Assembly: GCF_014648815.1 (NCBI RefSeq)
Contig: NZ_BMRV01000013.1
Span: forward strand, 62,001 to 126,000
Source of the DNA: Streptomyces flaveolus
GTDB taxonomy: Bacteria; Actinomycetota; Actinomycetes; Streptomycetales; Streptomycetaceae
Reading direction: 5' to 3'
DNA length: 64,000 nucleotides
A model generated the notes under the pieces. It ran no database searches. It was given only the letters and a program-made list of their open reading frames with translations, and was not told the DNA's origin. Shown here piece by piece: positions 1 through 8,888 of this stretch. How positions within the stretch are numbered: position 1 is the stretch's first letter; each line of letters begins with the position of its first letter. The position numbers and the translations under genes were made by a program.

Positions 1-2
1 GC

Positions 3-128
3 GAGTTTATGGAGTTCCTCGGTATGGCGCTGGCGGCGGGCACCTTCGTCCTGTGTGTCGTCCACCCGGAGGTGACCGAAGCCTTGGTGCGCCACCTCGC
101 CATGCGCACCACCGGGCTCGGCCACTGA
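3..128 (+). CDS. C-terminal end of an unidentified protein with one membrane-like segment (partial)
   Basis: The frame is open from the left edge of the window and ends at TGA 126-128. The visible 41 residues begin EFMEFLGMALAAGTF and contain one hydrophobic stretch, followed by a short polar tail ending TTGLGH. This fits the last transmembrane helix and cytoplasmic tail of a membrane protein, but the family cannot be named from so short a piece. The rest of the gene lies outside the window. Confidence 0.5.
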   Translation, partial: EFMEFLGMALAAGTFVLCVVHPEVTEALVRHLAMRTTGLGH

Positions 129-729
129 CCCGGCACATGCTCACGCCCCGGCACACTGAAGAAGAAGGGAATTTCGTGAACACCCCACCCGCCCCGACGA
201 CGGATGAGACGTCCCCGTCCGCCGGAGAGACGCTCAAGGCACTGCGGAGCAGCCGGACCCGTGCCGCGTCCTCGTCGACGGCCGCCTTGGCGCGGGGGTG
301 GCTGTGCAGCAGTGTCCGCGACGCCTTGGGGGAGAGCACCACACCGCCCGCGGCCAGGGTGCGCACCAGGTTGGCGAGTTGCTCCGGCTCGGTGTCCTTG
401 AGCAGGAAACCGGCCGCGCCGGAGTGCAGCGCGGTCAGGATGTACTCGTCGGCGTCGAACGTGGTCAGCATCGCCACCACCGGAGCGTCCGGCGTCGTCC
501 GCAGCTCGCGCAGGACGGTGAGCCCGTCGACGTCCGGCATCCGGATGTCCAGCAGCAGCACGTCGGGCCGCTCCCGGCGGACCGTCTCGACGGCTTCGCC
601 GCCGCCGGCGGTCGCGACGACCTCGATGTCGTCGGACGCGCCCAGGATGAGTTCGAAGCCCGAGCGGACCAGTGCCTCGTCGTCGACCACCACTACCCGG
701 ATCACGTGCTCCGCCTCACCTTCATTCAT
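7..729 (-). pseudogene. NarL/FixJ-type response regulator lacking its DNA-binding domain
   Basis: Start ATG 729 gives an N-terminus IRVVVVDDEALVRSG with the acidic pair of a receiver domain. The phospho-acceptor Asp follows in LLLDIRMPDVDG, then the Thr (AMLTTFD) and Lys (LLKDTEPE) positions, so the receiver is complete over about residues 8-130. NarL-type regulators then carry a LuxR helix-turn-helix beginning near a T-x-R-E-R-D-V motif. Here the family match stops right after ARVRLL (near base 250), and the remaining 80 or so codons are antisense of unrelated DNA. The protein could be phosphorylated but should not bind DNA. No partner histidine kinase is visible in the window. Confidence 0.75.
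176..250 (+). pseudogene. 5' remnant of an unidentified gene, cut by a deletion junction
   Basis: A purine-rich ribosome-binding site (GAAGAAGAAGGGA) lies just before GTG 176. The frame reads VNTPPAPTTDETSPSAGETL, a natural-looking polar, Pro/Thr-rich N-terminus. From about position 243 onward this frame is simply the antisense of a response-regulator gene that runs the other way. The gene has therefore lost everything after about 23 codons. What it encoded cannot be said. Confidence 0.45.
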
Positions 730-895
730 GCCGTCCGGCCCATGCCGACTCGACCCTAAAGCCCCGATCGGTCCCGGTGGCCCGTCGAGCGGCAGCTCCA
801 GCCACACGGCGGGGCAGTACCCACCAGTCGGCAGGGACACGGCAGCCTTCTGCCGGATAGTCCATGATCGGCCCGGTCTCCAGCCTGAGGGTCAT

Positions 896-1700
896 GACCC
901 ATCACCTAGGACTTGTCCGGGCGATCACGTGCGGAGCCAGATGGTAGGGGCTGCGACGGTGGCGGTGCCGAGGAAGACATGGCCGCGTTTGTCGTAGCGA
1001 GTGGCGACGGCCCGGGACTGTTTCAGACGGTTGATCGCCCGCTCGACGGTGTTGCGCTCCTCGTAGCGGTGCTCGTCGGAGCCTGGCGGCCGTCCGCCGC
1101 GTGAGCCGTTGCGCAAGCGGGCGGCCTGGCTGTCGGTCTTCTCCGGGATGGTGTGGCGGATCCCCCGCCGTCGCAGGTACCTACGAACGGGGCCGTTGCT
1201 GTAGGCCTTGTCGGCGGCGAGGCTGACCGGCTTCTTGCGTGGTCGTCCCGGGCCAGGTCTGGGCACGCGGGTCTTCTCCAGGACCGGCTTGAACTGGTTG
1301 CAGTCTGCCCACTGCCCTGGAGTGACGATCAGGGACAACTCGCTGCAGCGGCCGTCCGCGCTCAGGTGGAGCTTGCTGGTGAACCCACCCCGCGAGCGGC
1401 CCAGGCCCTCACCTCCAGCACCACCTCCACCAGGCGGGCGACGAGGCTCTGCCACGGCGTCTCGGCCTGGTGTTCCATCTCTTCGGCCCCCTTTGATCCC
1501 GGAGCCGGAGGCGGTCGGTGCGGGCGCCGGCCGCATGCTGGTGCGCGCGGACAATGGTGGAGTCGACCGAGATGTCCCAGTCGATCTCGCCTGCGGCGTC
1601 GGCCGCGGCCTGGACCTGCTGGAGCAGACGTTCCCAGGTGCTCTCCGGCCGAACAGGGGGCGCTCCTGCTATTCCTCGTACGACAAATCTCCAGTCCATG
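896..1700 (-). mobile_element. IS5-family insertion sequence remnant, 5'-truncated and frameshifted transposase
   Basis: The minus strand carries the C-terminal two thirds of an IS5-type DDE transposase. One frame (about 1690-1560) holds TWERLLQQVQAAADAAG and the catalytic-Asp segment DWDISVDSTIVRAH. The reading then shifts to a second frame (about 1500-925) with GRSRGGFTSKLHL, the second-Asp region LAADKAYS and the C-terminal segment RNTVERAINRLKQSRAVATR, ending at TGA 925-927. The usual N-terminal helical domain is missing, and the left side abuts the 3' end of the flavoenzyme gene. Sequence just beyond the stop (896-925, ACTTGTCCGGG) resembles the terminal region of such elements. It cannot make active transposase. 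Confidence 0.8.
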
Positions 1701-1713
1701 CCTGCGCACCGGA

Positions 1714-2937
1714 TCAGCCGGCCCGCGGATGATCGAACAGCGGTCCTGTGCCGCAGCACACGCGCCGCAGGGCCGCCGGTGTGAGTTCGGCGAGGGTCGG
1801 GTAGCCGTCCACGGCCATGATCAGGTCGGCTTCGGCGAGCAGTGCGCGCAGGACGTGGGCCACGCCGTCCGTGCCACCGAGGGCCAGGCCGTAGACGTAG
1901 GGGCGTCCGACGCCGACGGCCGTGGCGCCGAGTGCGAGGGCCTTGACGATGTCCGCACCGGAGCGCACTCCGGAGTCGAAGAGGACGGGGAGTCCTTCGG
2001 CGGCCTCGACGACGGCAGGCAGCGCGTCGAGCGCGGGCAGGCCGCCGTTCGCCTGGCGGCCTCCGTGGTTGGAGCAGTAGATGCCGTCCACGCCCAGGTC
2101 CTTGGCGCGGCGGACGTCGTCGGGGTGGCAGATGCCTTTGAGGATGATCGGCAGCGTGGTGAGCGAGCGCAACCAGGGCAGGTCGTCCCAGGTGAGGGGG
2201 TTGCCGAAGATCCGGGCCCAGGTGAGGGACGTGTCTCTGGGGTCGTCCAGGTGGCCGTTCGGCAGCAGGGCGCGGAACGCGGGGTCGCTGGTGTAGTTGG
2301 CCAGGCAGTGGCCGCGCAGTTGAGGGAAGTTCGAGGTGGCCAGGTCGCGGGGGCGCCAGCCCGCGATCCAGGTGTCGAGCGTGACGACGATGCCTGCGAA
2401 GCCGGCCTTCTCGGCCCGGTGGACGAGGCTCTCCGCCAGTGCCCTGTCCGTGGGGGTGTAGAGCTGGAAGAAGCCGGGCGTCCCGCCGAATTCGGCCGCC
2501 ACCTCTTCCAAGGGGTCGGCCGAGAGGGTCGAGGCGATCATGGGCACGCCGGTGCGTGCGGCGGCCTGGGCGGTCGCCAGGTCGCCGTGACCGCCGTGGG
2601 CGCAGATGCCCAGGACCCCGACCGGGGCCATGAACAGCGGCGAGGGCAGCGTCAGGCCGAAGAGGTCGACGGACAGGTCACGCCGGTCCGCGCCGACGAG
2701 CATGCGCGGGACGAGGCCCCAGTGCGCGAAGGCCGCGCGGTTGGCGTTCTGTGTGTGCTCGTCGCCGGCTCCCCCGGCGACGTACGACCACACGGTCGGT
2801 GGCATGGCGTGTCGGGCCCGTGCCTCCAATTCAGCGAAGTCCATGGGATGTTCCGGAACGACGCCGGACAGTCCGTTGAGGTAGATCTCGTTCTGATAGG
2901 CGGCGTACGGCTCTCGGGGTGCTGGATGGTTGGACAT
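1714..2937 (-). CDS. FMN-dependent alpha-hydroxy-acid oxidizing enzyme, lactate 2-monooxygenase type
   Basis: This 407-residue TIM-barrel flavoprotein oxidizes a 2-hydroxy acid using FMN. The N-terminus (YQNEIYLNGLSG, MPPTVWSYVAGGAGDEHTQN) is characteristic of the lactate 2-monooxygenase branch rather than membrane L-lactate dehydrogenases. Expected active-site residues are present: Tyr52, Tyr160 (FFQLY), Asp188, Lys267 (ILKGI), His291 and Arg294 (SNHGGRQ), and the FMN phosphate loop LFDSGVRSG. It is the last gene of a minus-strand catabolic operon, 24 bp after the intended stop of the amidohydrolase, with a GGAAGGGA ribosome-binding site. Its product would be a 2-oxo acid or its decarboxylated acid. 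The natural substrate is unknown, and downstream DNA is an IS remnant. Confidence 0.9.
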   Translation of the reverse strand: MSNHPAPREPYAAYQNEIYLNGLSGVVPEHPMDFAELEARARHAMPPTVWSYVAGGAGDEHTQNANRAAFAHWGLVPRMLVGADRRDLSVDLFGLTLPSPLFMAPVGVLGICAHGGHGDLATAQAAARTGVPMIASTLSADPLEEVAAEFGGTPGFFQLYTPTDRALAESLVHRAEKAGFAGIVVTLDTWIAGWRPRDLATSNFPQLRGHCLANYTSDPAFRALLPNGHLDDPRDTSLTWARIFGNPLTWDDLPWLRSLTTLPIILKGICHPDDVRRAKDLGVDGIYCSNHGGRQANGGLPALDALPAVVEAAEGLPVLFDSGVRSGADIVKALALGATAVGVGRPYVYGLALGGTDGVAHVLRALLAEADLIMAVDGYPTLAELTPAALRRVCCGTGPLFDHPRAG

Positions 2938-2961
2938 GGCGAGGGCTTTCCCTTCCGGTGG

Positions 2962-4606
2962 TCAGGGCCAGGTCGGTCGTCCGCCGAGGTACGTCGCTGT
3001 CACGGCGACCTCCTCCTGGAAGCGGTCGGGGTGCACGGTCCGTGGTCAGGGCGACGAGGTCGGCGCGCATTCCGGTACGGAGCGTGCCGACCTCGTTCTC
3101 CAGGTGCAGCTGCCAGGCGGGGCCTGCGGTGACGGCGCGCAGGGCCTCCTCGATGGTGAGGCGCTCGTCGGGTCCGTGTACACGGCCGCTCGGGTGGCTG
3201 CGGCGCGTGATCGCGGTGGCGACACCGGAGAGGGGGTCGGTGGGCGAGCAGACGCCGTCGTTGTGGAGGGAGACACGGTGGCCGGCGTCCACGGCCGTCC
3301 GGGCGGCCATCCAGCGCGCGGCGACGTCCGGGCCGAACAGGTCGTCCGCCAGCACGTCTCCCCACCAGCGCACGTGGTCCATGAACAGGCTGACGGTCGC
3401 GCCGAGCCGGGCGGCGCGGCGGTACTGGTCCGCCGTGATGGCACCGCAGTGCTCCAGCCGCGGTCTGAGCGAGCGCAACCGCTCGGGATCGCGGCCGGCC
3501 GCCGTCTCGTAGGCGTGCAGGACAGCCTCACAGGTGACGTCCCCGTGCACATGGGTGGCCACGGGAAAGCCCTGGGCGGTGAAGGCGGCGGCCAGGAATG
3601 CGAGTTCGTCGGTGCTGTAGTTCATTCCGCCGTGGGCGCAGCGATCGAGGCCGATGCGCACGGTGGCGTCGCCCGTCAGGAAGGGGAAGCTGGTGGCGAT
3701 GCTGCCCTGCCAGGGCGTGCCGTCGGCCCACAGCTTCATACCGGAGACTCCGAACATCTCGCGTGCGGGGGCGTGGCCGGTGAACCGCCGGTCGGGATCG
3801 GCGGCCAGGTCGGGGGTGCCCATGACGTAGGCACGCACCCGCACCTCGGCGTCCGGCTGTTCGGCAGCGGCGCGCAGATCGGGCAGCAGCCGGGGTTCGG
3901 CGGCCATTTCGGTCACCGTGGTGATGCCGACCCTGGCGTGCTGGGCGAAGGACCACCGCAGGGCCGTCCGAACGTGGTGCTCGTCGAGACGGTCGCCTGC
4001 GACGGTGTTCATCAGCGCGATGACGGCCGCACTTTCGTGCGCCTCGCCGGTGGGCTGGCCGCTCTCGTCGCGGACGAAGCGGGCGCCGGGCGGGTCGGGC
4101 GTGACCGCCGTGATTCCGGCTGCACGAAGGGCGGGGGTGTTGCCGTACGCCGCGTGACCGCTGTTGGAGACGACCACGAGTGGGGCGTGCGGGCTGATGC
4201 CGTCGAGCAGGTCGCGGGTCGGTGAGGCGAGATCACGCTGAAGCAGCAGGTCGATCCCGTACGCGCCCACCGGGCGCCCGGGTGCCGATGCCACGGCCGC
4301 GCGGATCTTGTCGTAGACCTCCCGCCCGGTCGGCACGGTGAAGGGACGGACGTCCAGGGCGGGCGGGGCGATGGCCAGGCCCATGATGGTGGGGTGGCCG
4401 TGTGCTTCGACGAACCCGGGCAGCAGTGCGTGCCCTTGGAGGTCCACGACGTCGGTGCCACGGCCGCGCAGGGCGAGCACGTCGCGAGCGGCGCCCACGG
4501 CGGTGATGGTGCCGTCGCGCACGGCCAGGGCCTCGGCGTCGGGAGCGGCGGGGTCCATGGTGAGGACCGGGCCGCCGGTGAAGATGCGTTCTGGGGTGTC
4601 AGACAT
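2962..4606 (-). pseudogene. YtcJ-like amidohydrolase with a frameshift near its C-terminus
   Basis: This is a metal-dependent hydrolase of the amidohydrolase superfamily. It has an N-terminal composite beta domain, the first metal-ligand motif EAHGHP near residue 70, central HVHGD, and a C-terminal GTLRTGMRADLVALTTD. After that point the open frame runs on as Arg/Pro-rich sequence into the next gene, to base 2831. Shifting frame near 3044-3048 restores VHPDRFQEEVAVTATYLGGR and a TGA at 2962-2964, exactly where the next gene's ribosome-binding site sits. Related proteins usually have a few residues between TTDP and VHP, so a short deletion (or a sequencing error) is likely. Only about 28 C-terminal residues are affected, so some activity may survive. 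ATG 4606 follows AGGACGGATCC. Confidence 0.8.
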
Positions 4607-4621
4607 GGATCCGTCCTGGTG

Positions 4622-5878
4622 TCAGGAGGTCAGCCACGGTGAGGCCGCCAGCAGGAGGTACTGGACGCCGAGTTCGATGGTCGGTTCGGGCGCCGGCGCG
4701 AACAGCGGCGAGTGGTTGTGGGGGATCTCCGGCGGGATCCCGTCCGTCAGGAGGTCGACGCCGGCGAACGCGGCCGGGTCGAGTCCGCCGAACGTCCAGT
4801 ACACCGACGGCGCGCCGAGCGTCGTTCCGAAGGCACCGAAGTCCTCGCTGCCGGTGAGGGGTTGAGGCAGGTCGACCACGCGTTCCGGTCCGAGGCCGGC
4901 ACGGAACGCGGCCTGGACGGACGCGGTTGCCTCGGCGTTGTTCACCGTCGCCGGGAAGGCGTTGATGACGGTGATCTCCGGTTCCTTCGGCGCCGCCGAG
5001 GCGGCCGCTTCGGCGCGGATGATCCGCTCGACCCCGTCCAGCACCTGTGCGCGCACCGCGGATGTCGTGCTGCGGATGTTGATCGTGAGGTCGGCCGTGT
5101 CGGGAATGACGTTCTCCCGGGTTCCGGCGTGCAGCGTTCCCACCGTGACGACGGCCGACCTGTCCGCCGCGACCTCGCGGGCGACCACCGTCTGCAGGCG
5201 CATCACGGTCGCGGCGGCCATCACCACCGGATCGACGGTCGCCGCCGGGGTCGATCCGTGCCCGCCGCGTCCGTGCAGGCGTACGGCCAGACTGTCCGAG
5301 GCGGACATGAACGTACCCGGGCGGGTGGCGACCAGCCCCGCGGGAGCGGGGGCCACGTGCTGGGCCAGGCAGACGTCCGGGCGGGGGAAGCGCTCGGCGA
5401 ACCGATCCGCGACCATCACCGGGGCCCCGCAGACCTCCTCCGCCGGCTGGAACACCGCGACGACCGTGCCCTGCCAGGCGTGCTGGTTGGCGGCCAGCAG
5501 GGCCGTCGCGCCGAGGAGACAGGTGACGTGCACGTCGTGCCCGCAGGCGTGCATCACGGGCACCTCCCGGCCGGCGGCGTCCGCCACCGTCCGGGTCGAG
5601 GCGTAGGGCAGCCCGGTCGCTTCCCGCACCGGCAGCGCGTCCATGTCGGCCCGCAGCAGCACGACCGCTCCCGGCTTTCCGGAGGCGAGGACCCCGACGA
5701 CGCCCGTGCCGCCGACGCCCTCGGTCACCGTCCAGCCCTGCTCCCGCAGTCGGGCGGCGACGATCCCGGCGGTACGGAACTCCTGATGGGACAGCTCGGG
5801 GTGGGCGTGCAGATCGCGGTAGAGGGCGAGCAGGTCGGGCAGTTGACGGTCCAGGCCGTCGAGGAGGGCGGCGGTCAC
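4622..5878 (-). CDS. M20-family metallopeptidase/amidohydrolase (hippurate hydrolase-like)
   Basis: This 418-residue cytoplasmic zinc enzyme should hydrolyse an N-acyl amino acid or related amide. It shows the binuclear-metal motifs of the M20D group: MHACGHDVHVT around residues 109-119, QPAEE at 145-148, and a dimerization domain with GRGGHGSTPAATVDPV. The start is GTG 5878, whose GTGA overlaps the TGA of the upstream transporter by 4 bp, indicating translational coupling. A longer upstream extension of the frame is only antisense of the transporter gene. Together with the YtcJ-like enzyme and the MFS carrier it suggests uptake and hydrolysis of an amide-containing compound, with the flavoenzyme acting on a released hydroxy acid. 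The substrate is inferred, not shown. Confidence 0.9.
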   Translation of the reverse strand: MTAALLDGLDRQLPDLLALYRDLHAHPELSHQEFRTAGIVAARLREQGWTVTEGVGGTGVVGVLASGKPGAVVLLRADMDALPVREATGLPYASTRTVADAAGREVPVMHACGHDVHVTCLLGATALLAANQHAWQGTVVAVFQPAEEVCGAPVMVADRFAERFPRPDVCLAQHVAPAPAGLVATRPGTFMSASDSLAVRLHGRGGHGSTPAATVDPVVMAAATVMRLQTVVAREVAADRSAVVTVGTLHAGTRENVIPDTADLTINIRSTTSAVRAQVLDGVERIIRAEAAASAAPKEPEITVINAFPATVNNAEATASVQAAFRAGLGPERVVDLPQPLTGSEDFGAFGTTLGAPSVYWTFGGLDPAAFAGVDLLTDGIPPEIPHNHSPLFAPAPEPTIELGVQYLLLAASPWLTS

Positions 5879-7158
5879 GAGGGCTCCTTCTCGGTGGGTA
5901 GGGGGGTGTCGGCCAAAGGGGTGCGCCGGTGGACGGCGGTGGTGAAGGACTCCGTGTCCTGCGGGGTCAGAAGGGCCAGCACCGCCGTGATGACCGGGCC
6001 GATGGCGAGGACGGCGAAGGCCGCTTCGAAGGAGACTGCGTCCGCGATCACGCCAAGCACCGGTGGCGCGACCATGCCGGCGACCTGCCCGCCGAAAACG
6101 ATGATCGCGCTGCCGACACCGACGAGTTCGGGGGTGAGGCTGCGCAGCGGCACGGCGAAGATGGGCATGTAGCACAGGGAGGCGGCCAGGACGGCGATGG
6201 TGCCGCAGGCGATGGCGCCGGTGAGGCTGGGCGAGAGCGCCATGAGGCACAGGGCCGGAGCCGCGACCGACATGGCGGGCAGGATCACCTTGCGGTGGTG
6301 GCCCTCGAACCGGTCGGACAGCCGCCCGCCCAGCAGGGTGCCGAGCGCGGCAGCGAGGGAGGGCACCGCCACGAGGACGCCGGCGGAGGTGAGGGAGAGC
6401 CCGCGTTCCGTGTTGAGGTAGGACGGGATCCAGGTGCTCAGCCCCCACATGAGGGCGGAGTATCCGAAGAGCATCAGGGAGAAGCGCCACAGTACGCCGA
6501 TGCGCAGGACCTCCCGCAGCGGGACGCCTCTCGCGGCGGGCGCGGCGCCCTCGGCATCGCGGGGAGCCGGCAGCCACAGCCGTACCGCGACGTAGACGAG
6601 CGCGCCCACCCCGGCGGCCAGGACGAAGGCCCAGCGCCAGCCGACCACCGCCGCGAGTGGCGGAACGGCCAGGGGCGCGGCGACGGAGGCGAGGGCGTTG
6701 GAGCTCATGATCAGCCCCTGCGCTCCCATCCGCTCGCCGACCGAAGTCCGCTCGACCAGAGCCTTCATGGAGGCGGAAGGGAAGATGCCTTCGGCCGCGC
6801 CGAAGGCGAAGCGCACCAGCAGGAGGGCGGTGAAGGACCAGGCGAGGCCGGTGAGTGCGGTGAAGAGCGACCAGGCCAGTAGCGCCCAGCAGGTGACGCG
6901 TTTGGCGCCGAACCGGTCGGCCAGCATGCCGCCGGGTATCTGGCAGGCGGCGTAGGAGAGGAAGAACACGGAGACGAGCAGACCCTGCTGCCCCCGATCG
7001 AGGTTGAACTCGTCACCGATCGTCGGGAGGATCACGGCGAGCGCGATCCTGTCCACGTAGTCGATGAACCATGCCGCGAACAGCAGGGCGACGGTGGTTC
7101 TGACCGGCGCGCTCATCGCCGGCTTCGCTGCGGTGGCAGGGGAACGGAGGAAGGGCAC
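5875..7158 (-). CDS. MFS transporter, anion:cation symporter-like
   Basis: This is a 427-residue major facilitator protein with about twelve hydrophobic helices. The N-terminal signature WFIDYVDRIALAVILPTI, the helix 2-3 loop GGMLADRFGAKRV and the symmetric loop GGRLSDRFEGHHRKV are typical of solute:H+ or anion:cation symporters (hexuronate/phthalate type). The start chosen is GTG 7158 behind AGAGAGGACCACC; the longer frame upstream has no support. It is the second gene of the operon that starts with the class II aldolase gene and is coupled to the M20 gene by a GTGA overlap. Its likely role is uptake of the organic acid or amide degraded by the neighbouring enzymes. Confidence 0.88.
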   Translation of the reverse strand: MPFLRSPATAAKPAMSAPVRTTVALLFAAWFIDYVDRIALAVILPTIGDEFNLDRGQQGLLVSVFFLSYAACQIPGGMLADRFGAKRVTCWALLAWSLFTALTGLAWSFTALLLVRFAFGAAEGIFPSASMKALVERTSVGERMGAQGLIMSSNALASVAAPLAVPPLAAVVGWRWAFVLAAGVGALVYVAVRLWLPAPRDAEGAAPAARGVPLREVLRIGVLWRFSLMLFGYSALMWGLSTWIPSYLNTERGLSLTSAGVLVAVPSLAAALGTLLGGRLSDRFEGHHRKVILPAMSVAAPALCLMALSPSLTGAIACGTIAVLAASLCYMPIFAVPLRSLTPELVGVGSAIIVFGGQVAGMVAPPVLGVIADAVSFEAAFAVLAIGPVITAVLALLTPQDTESFTTAVHRRTPLADTPLPTEKEPS

Positions 7159-7217
7159 GGTGGTCCTCTCTGAGATAGCCGCGACGGTGCGTGGCCAGTG
7201 CGGTCCCTGTCCGTCGA

Positions 7218-8021
7218 TCAGTGGAAGAGGTCCGGCTGCTCCTCGGTGATCTGGTCCCAGAGCGGCCGGAGCTGGAACCACCCCGACAGCGGGCTGCCGA
7301 TCTGCTCACGTACCTGGAGCGCGGTCTCCCGGTCGATGAGGAACGGTGTGCCGGCCGCCATCGCCAGCAGCTGTGCCTGACAGGAGCGCTCCATGGTGAT
7401 GAACCACCACGCGGCCTCGGCGACGGTGCGGCCGACCGTCAGCAGACCGTGGTTGGCGAGGATGACGGCCTTGTGCGGGCCGAGTGCCGCGCCGATCCGC
7501 CGGCCCTCCTCCGTGTCGTTGACGACGCCGCGGAAGTCCTCGTAGAGCCCGTGGTCCTCGAAGAACGCGCAGGCGTCCTGCGTGAGCGGGTCGAGGCGTC
7601 GGCGCAGCGCAGAGAAGGCCTTTCCGTGCACGGAGTGCGCGTGTGCCGCGGCGACCGCGTCGGGGCGGGCCTTGTGGACCTCGGAGTGGATGCAGAACGC
7701 GGCGCGGTTGACGGGGTGGCGGCCTTCGACGACGTTGCCGGCGTGGTCGACGAGCACCAGGTCGGAGACCCTGATCCGGCTGAAGCTCATCCCGAAGGGG
7801 TTGACCCAGAACCACTCGGGGTTCTCCGGGTCCCGCGCGGTGATGTGGCCCGCGACCCCTTCGGAGAACCCGAGCTTCCCGAACAACCGGAAGGCGGCGG
7901 CCAGTTCCTGCTTGCGGTGCAGCCGCTCCTCCTCGATCGAGTCGAACTCGGGCGGGAGCATCGCCCGAAATCCGGGCGGCACGGGGCCCACGCCGGTGTG
8001 CGGTGCGGTGGACGTTTCCAT
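7218..8021 (-). CDS. Class II aldolase/adducin family protein
   Basis: A 267-residue protein starting at ATG 8021 behind GAGGAGG. It has the class II aldolase fold with GVAGHITARDP, the metal-binding AHAHSVHGKAF pair (His-x-His) and a third ligand in ANHGLLTVG. Members cleave or dehydrate phosphorylated or free hydroxy compounds (fuculose-phosphate aldolase type) using a zinc ion. Those without a phosphate substrate are common in catabolic operons such as this. It is the promoter-proximal gene, 137 bp from the divergent TetR start. The 59-bp gap to the transporter gene suggests co-transcription. The actual substrate cannot be read from the sequence. Confidence 0.88.
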   Translation of the reverse strand: METSTAPHTGVGPVPPGFRAMLPPEFDSIEEERLHRKQELAAAFRLFGKLGFSEGVAGHITARDPENPEWFWVNPFGMSFSRIRVSDLVLVDHAGNVVEGRHPVNRAAFCIHSEVHKARPDAVAAAHAHSVHGKAFSALRRRLDPLTQDACAFFEDHGLYEDFRGVVNDTEEGRRIGAALGPHKAVILANHGLLTVGRTVAEAAWWFITMERSCQAQLLAMAAGTPFLIDRETALQVREQIGSPLSGWFQLRPLWDQITEEQPDLFH

Positions 8022-8053
8022 CGTTGGCCTCCTCGTTGAGCGCCATGGGCACG

Positions 8054-8116
8054 GACCGTATGAGATACGGACCCGCATGGGATACGGACCTGTATCGCAT
8101 ACGATGCTGTATCGTG
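8054..8116 (+). promoter_or_regulatory. Divergent operator region between the aldolase operon and its TetR gene
   Basis: The intergenic region contains repeated GATACGG/GTATC elements. GATACGGACCTGTATC (8081-8096) is a 5-bp inverted repeat with a 6-bp spacer. ACGATGCTGTATCGT (8101-8115) is another. A further copy, GAGATACGGACC, lies at about 8063-8074. Such tandem palindromes between a TetR gene and a divergent operon are the expected binding sites of the regulator at 8159. Confidence 0.7.
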
Positions 8117-8158
8117 AGGCGGGTCATGCCGAGGTGTCAATGGCCGGGAAGGAACGAC

Positions 8159-8773
8159 GTGCCGAAGGGACCCACCAAGCGCCGCCCGCAGACGACCGCG
8201 CGGCTTCTTCAGGCGGCTCAGGAGACGTTCGCCGAGCGCGGTTTCCACGGCTCCTCGATCGAGGTGATCTGCGAGCGGGCGGGCCTGACCCGCGGGGCCT
8301 TCTACTCCAACTTCCGTGCGAAGGAAGACCTGTTCTTCGCCCTGTTCGACCTGCACGCACAACGCGTGGTGGACCGCCTGACGCAGGCGGTCGACGAACT
8401 CGACACGGCTGCGGACCCCGTGCGGGCGGTCCTCACCCACATGGGCGCCGTCGACGAGACCGAACGCCGCTGGTACCTGCTGTCCACCGAGTTCACCTTG
8501 CACGCCATCCGGCACCCCGACACGGCCCGCGCCCTGGCCGACCACGACCGCCGCCTGCGCGAGGAGATCGTCCGCGTGCTCGCCCGCCTCTTCGACCGCA
8601 TCGGCCGCAGACCCACGGTCGACCTGGACCTGCTGGCCCGCCTCACCGCGGCCGTCCACGAAGGCTCCCTGGCGCAGAGCCTCGTCGAACCCGACCGCCT
8701 GGCCCCCGAGCAGCTGGCCGTCACCTTCCTGCCGACGTTGCTGGAGACGGTCTCTGAGCCGGTGGCCACGTAG
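8159..8773 (+). CDS. TetR-family transcriptional regulator of the divergent catabolic operon
   Basis: A 204-residue regulator with an N-terminal TetR helix-turn-helix (FAERGFHGSSIEVICERAG followed by TRGAFYSNFRAKEDLFF) and an all-helical ligand-binding C-terminal domain. GTG 8159 is preferred because GGGAAGGA lies 6-7 bases upstream; the longer frame would run through the operator palindromes. It diverges from the aldolase/MFS/M20/amidohydrolase/flavoenzyme operon and most likely represses it until a pathway intermediate binds. It is a close paralogue of the TetR protein encoded at 8889-9485. The two genes are convergent. Confidence 0.88.
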   Translation: MPKGPTKRRPQTTARLLQAAQETFAERGFHGSSIEVICERAGLTRGAFYSNFRAKEDLFFALFDLHAQRVVDRLTQAVDELDTAADPVRAVLTHMGAVDETERRWYLLSTEFTLHAIRHPDTARALADHDRRLREEIVRVLARLFDRIGRRPTVDLDLLARLTAAVHEGSLAQSLVEPDRLAPEQLAVTFLPTLLETVSEPVAT

Positions 8774-8888
8774 GGGTGAGGGGGAGATTCAGCGGCTGCC
8801 GCTCGGTCGCCCGGCGGACTGAGGTCGCTGCGAAGCCCACGCCATGGGGCCGCCCCCGTCGGCCGAACGATCCCCACCCGCCCCGGCG

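Noticed and set aside
1153..3132. 659-codon plus-strand frame
   Set aside because: It is antisense to the IS5 remnant and the flavoenzyme, has Arg/Gly/Val-rich shadow composition and no motif.
4712..6172. 486-codon plus-strand frame
   Set aside because: Antisense of the M20 peptidase gene, whose motifs are unambiguous on the minus strand.
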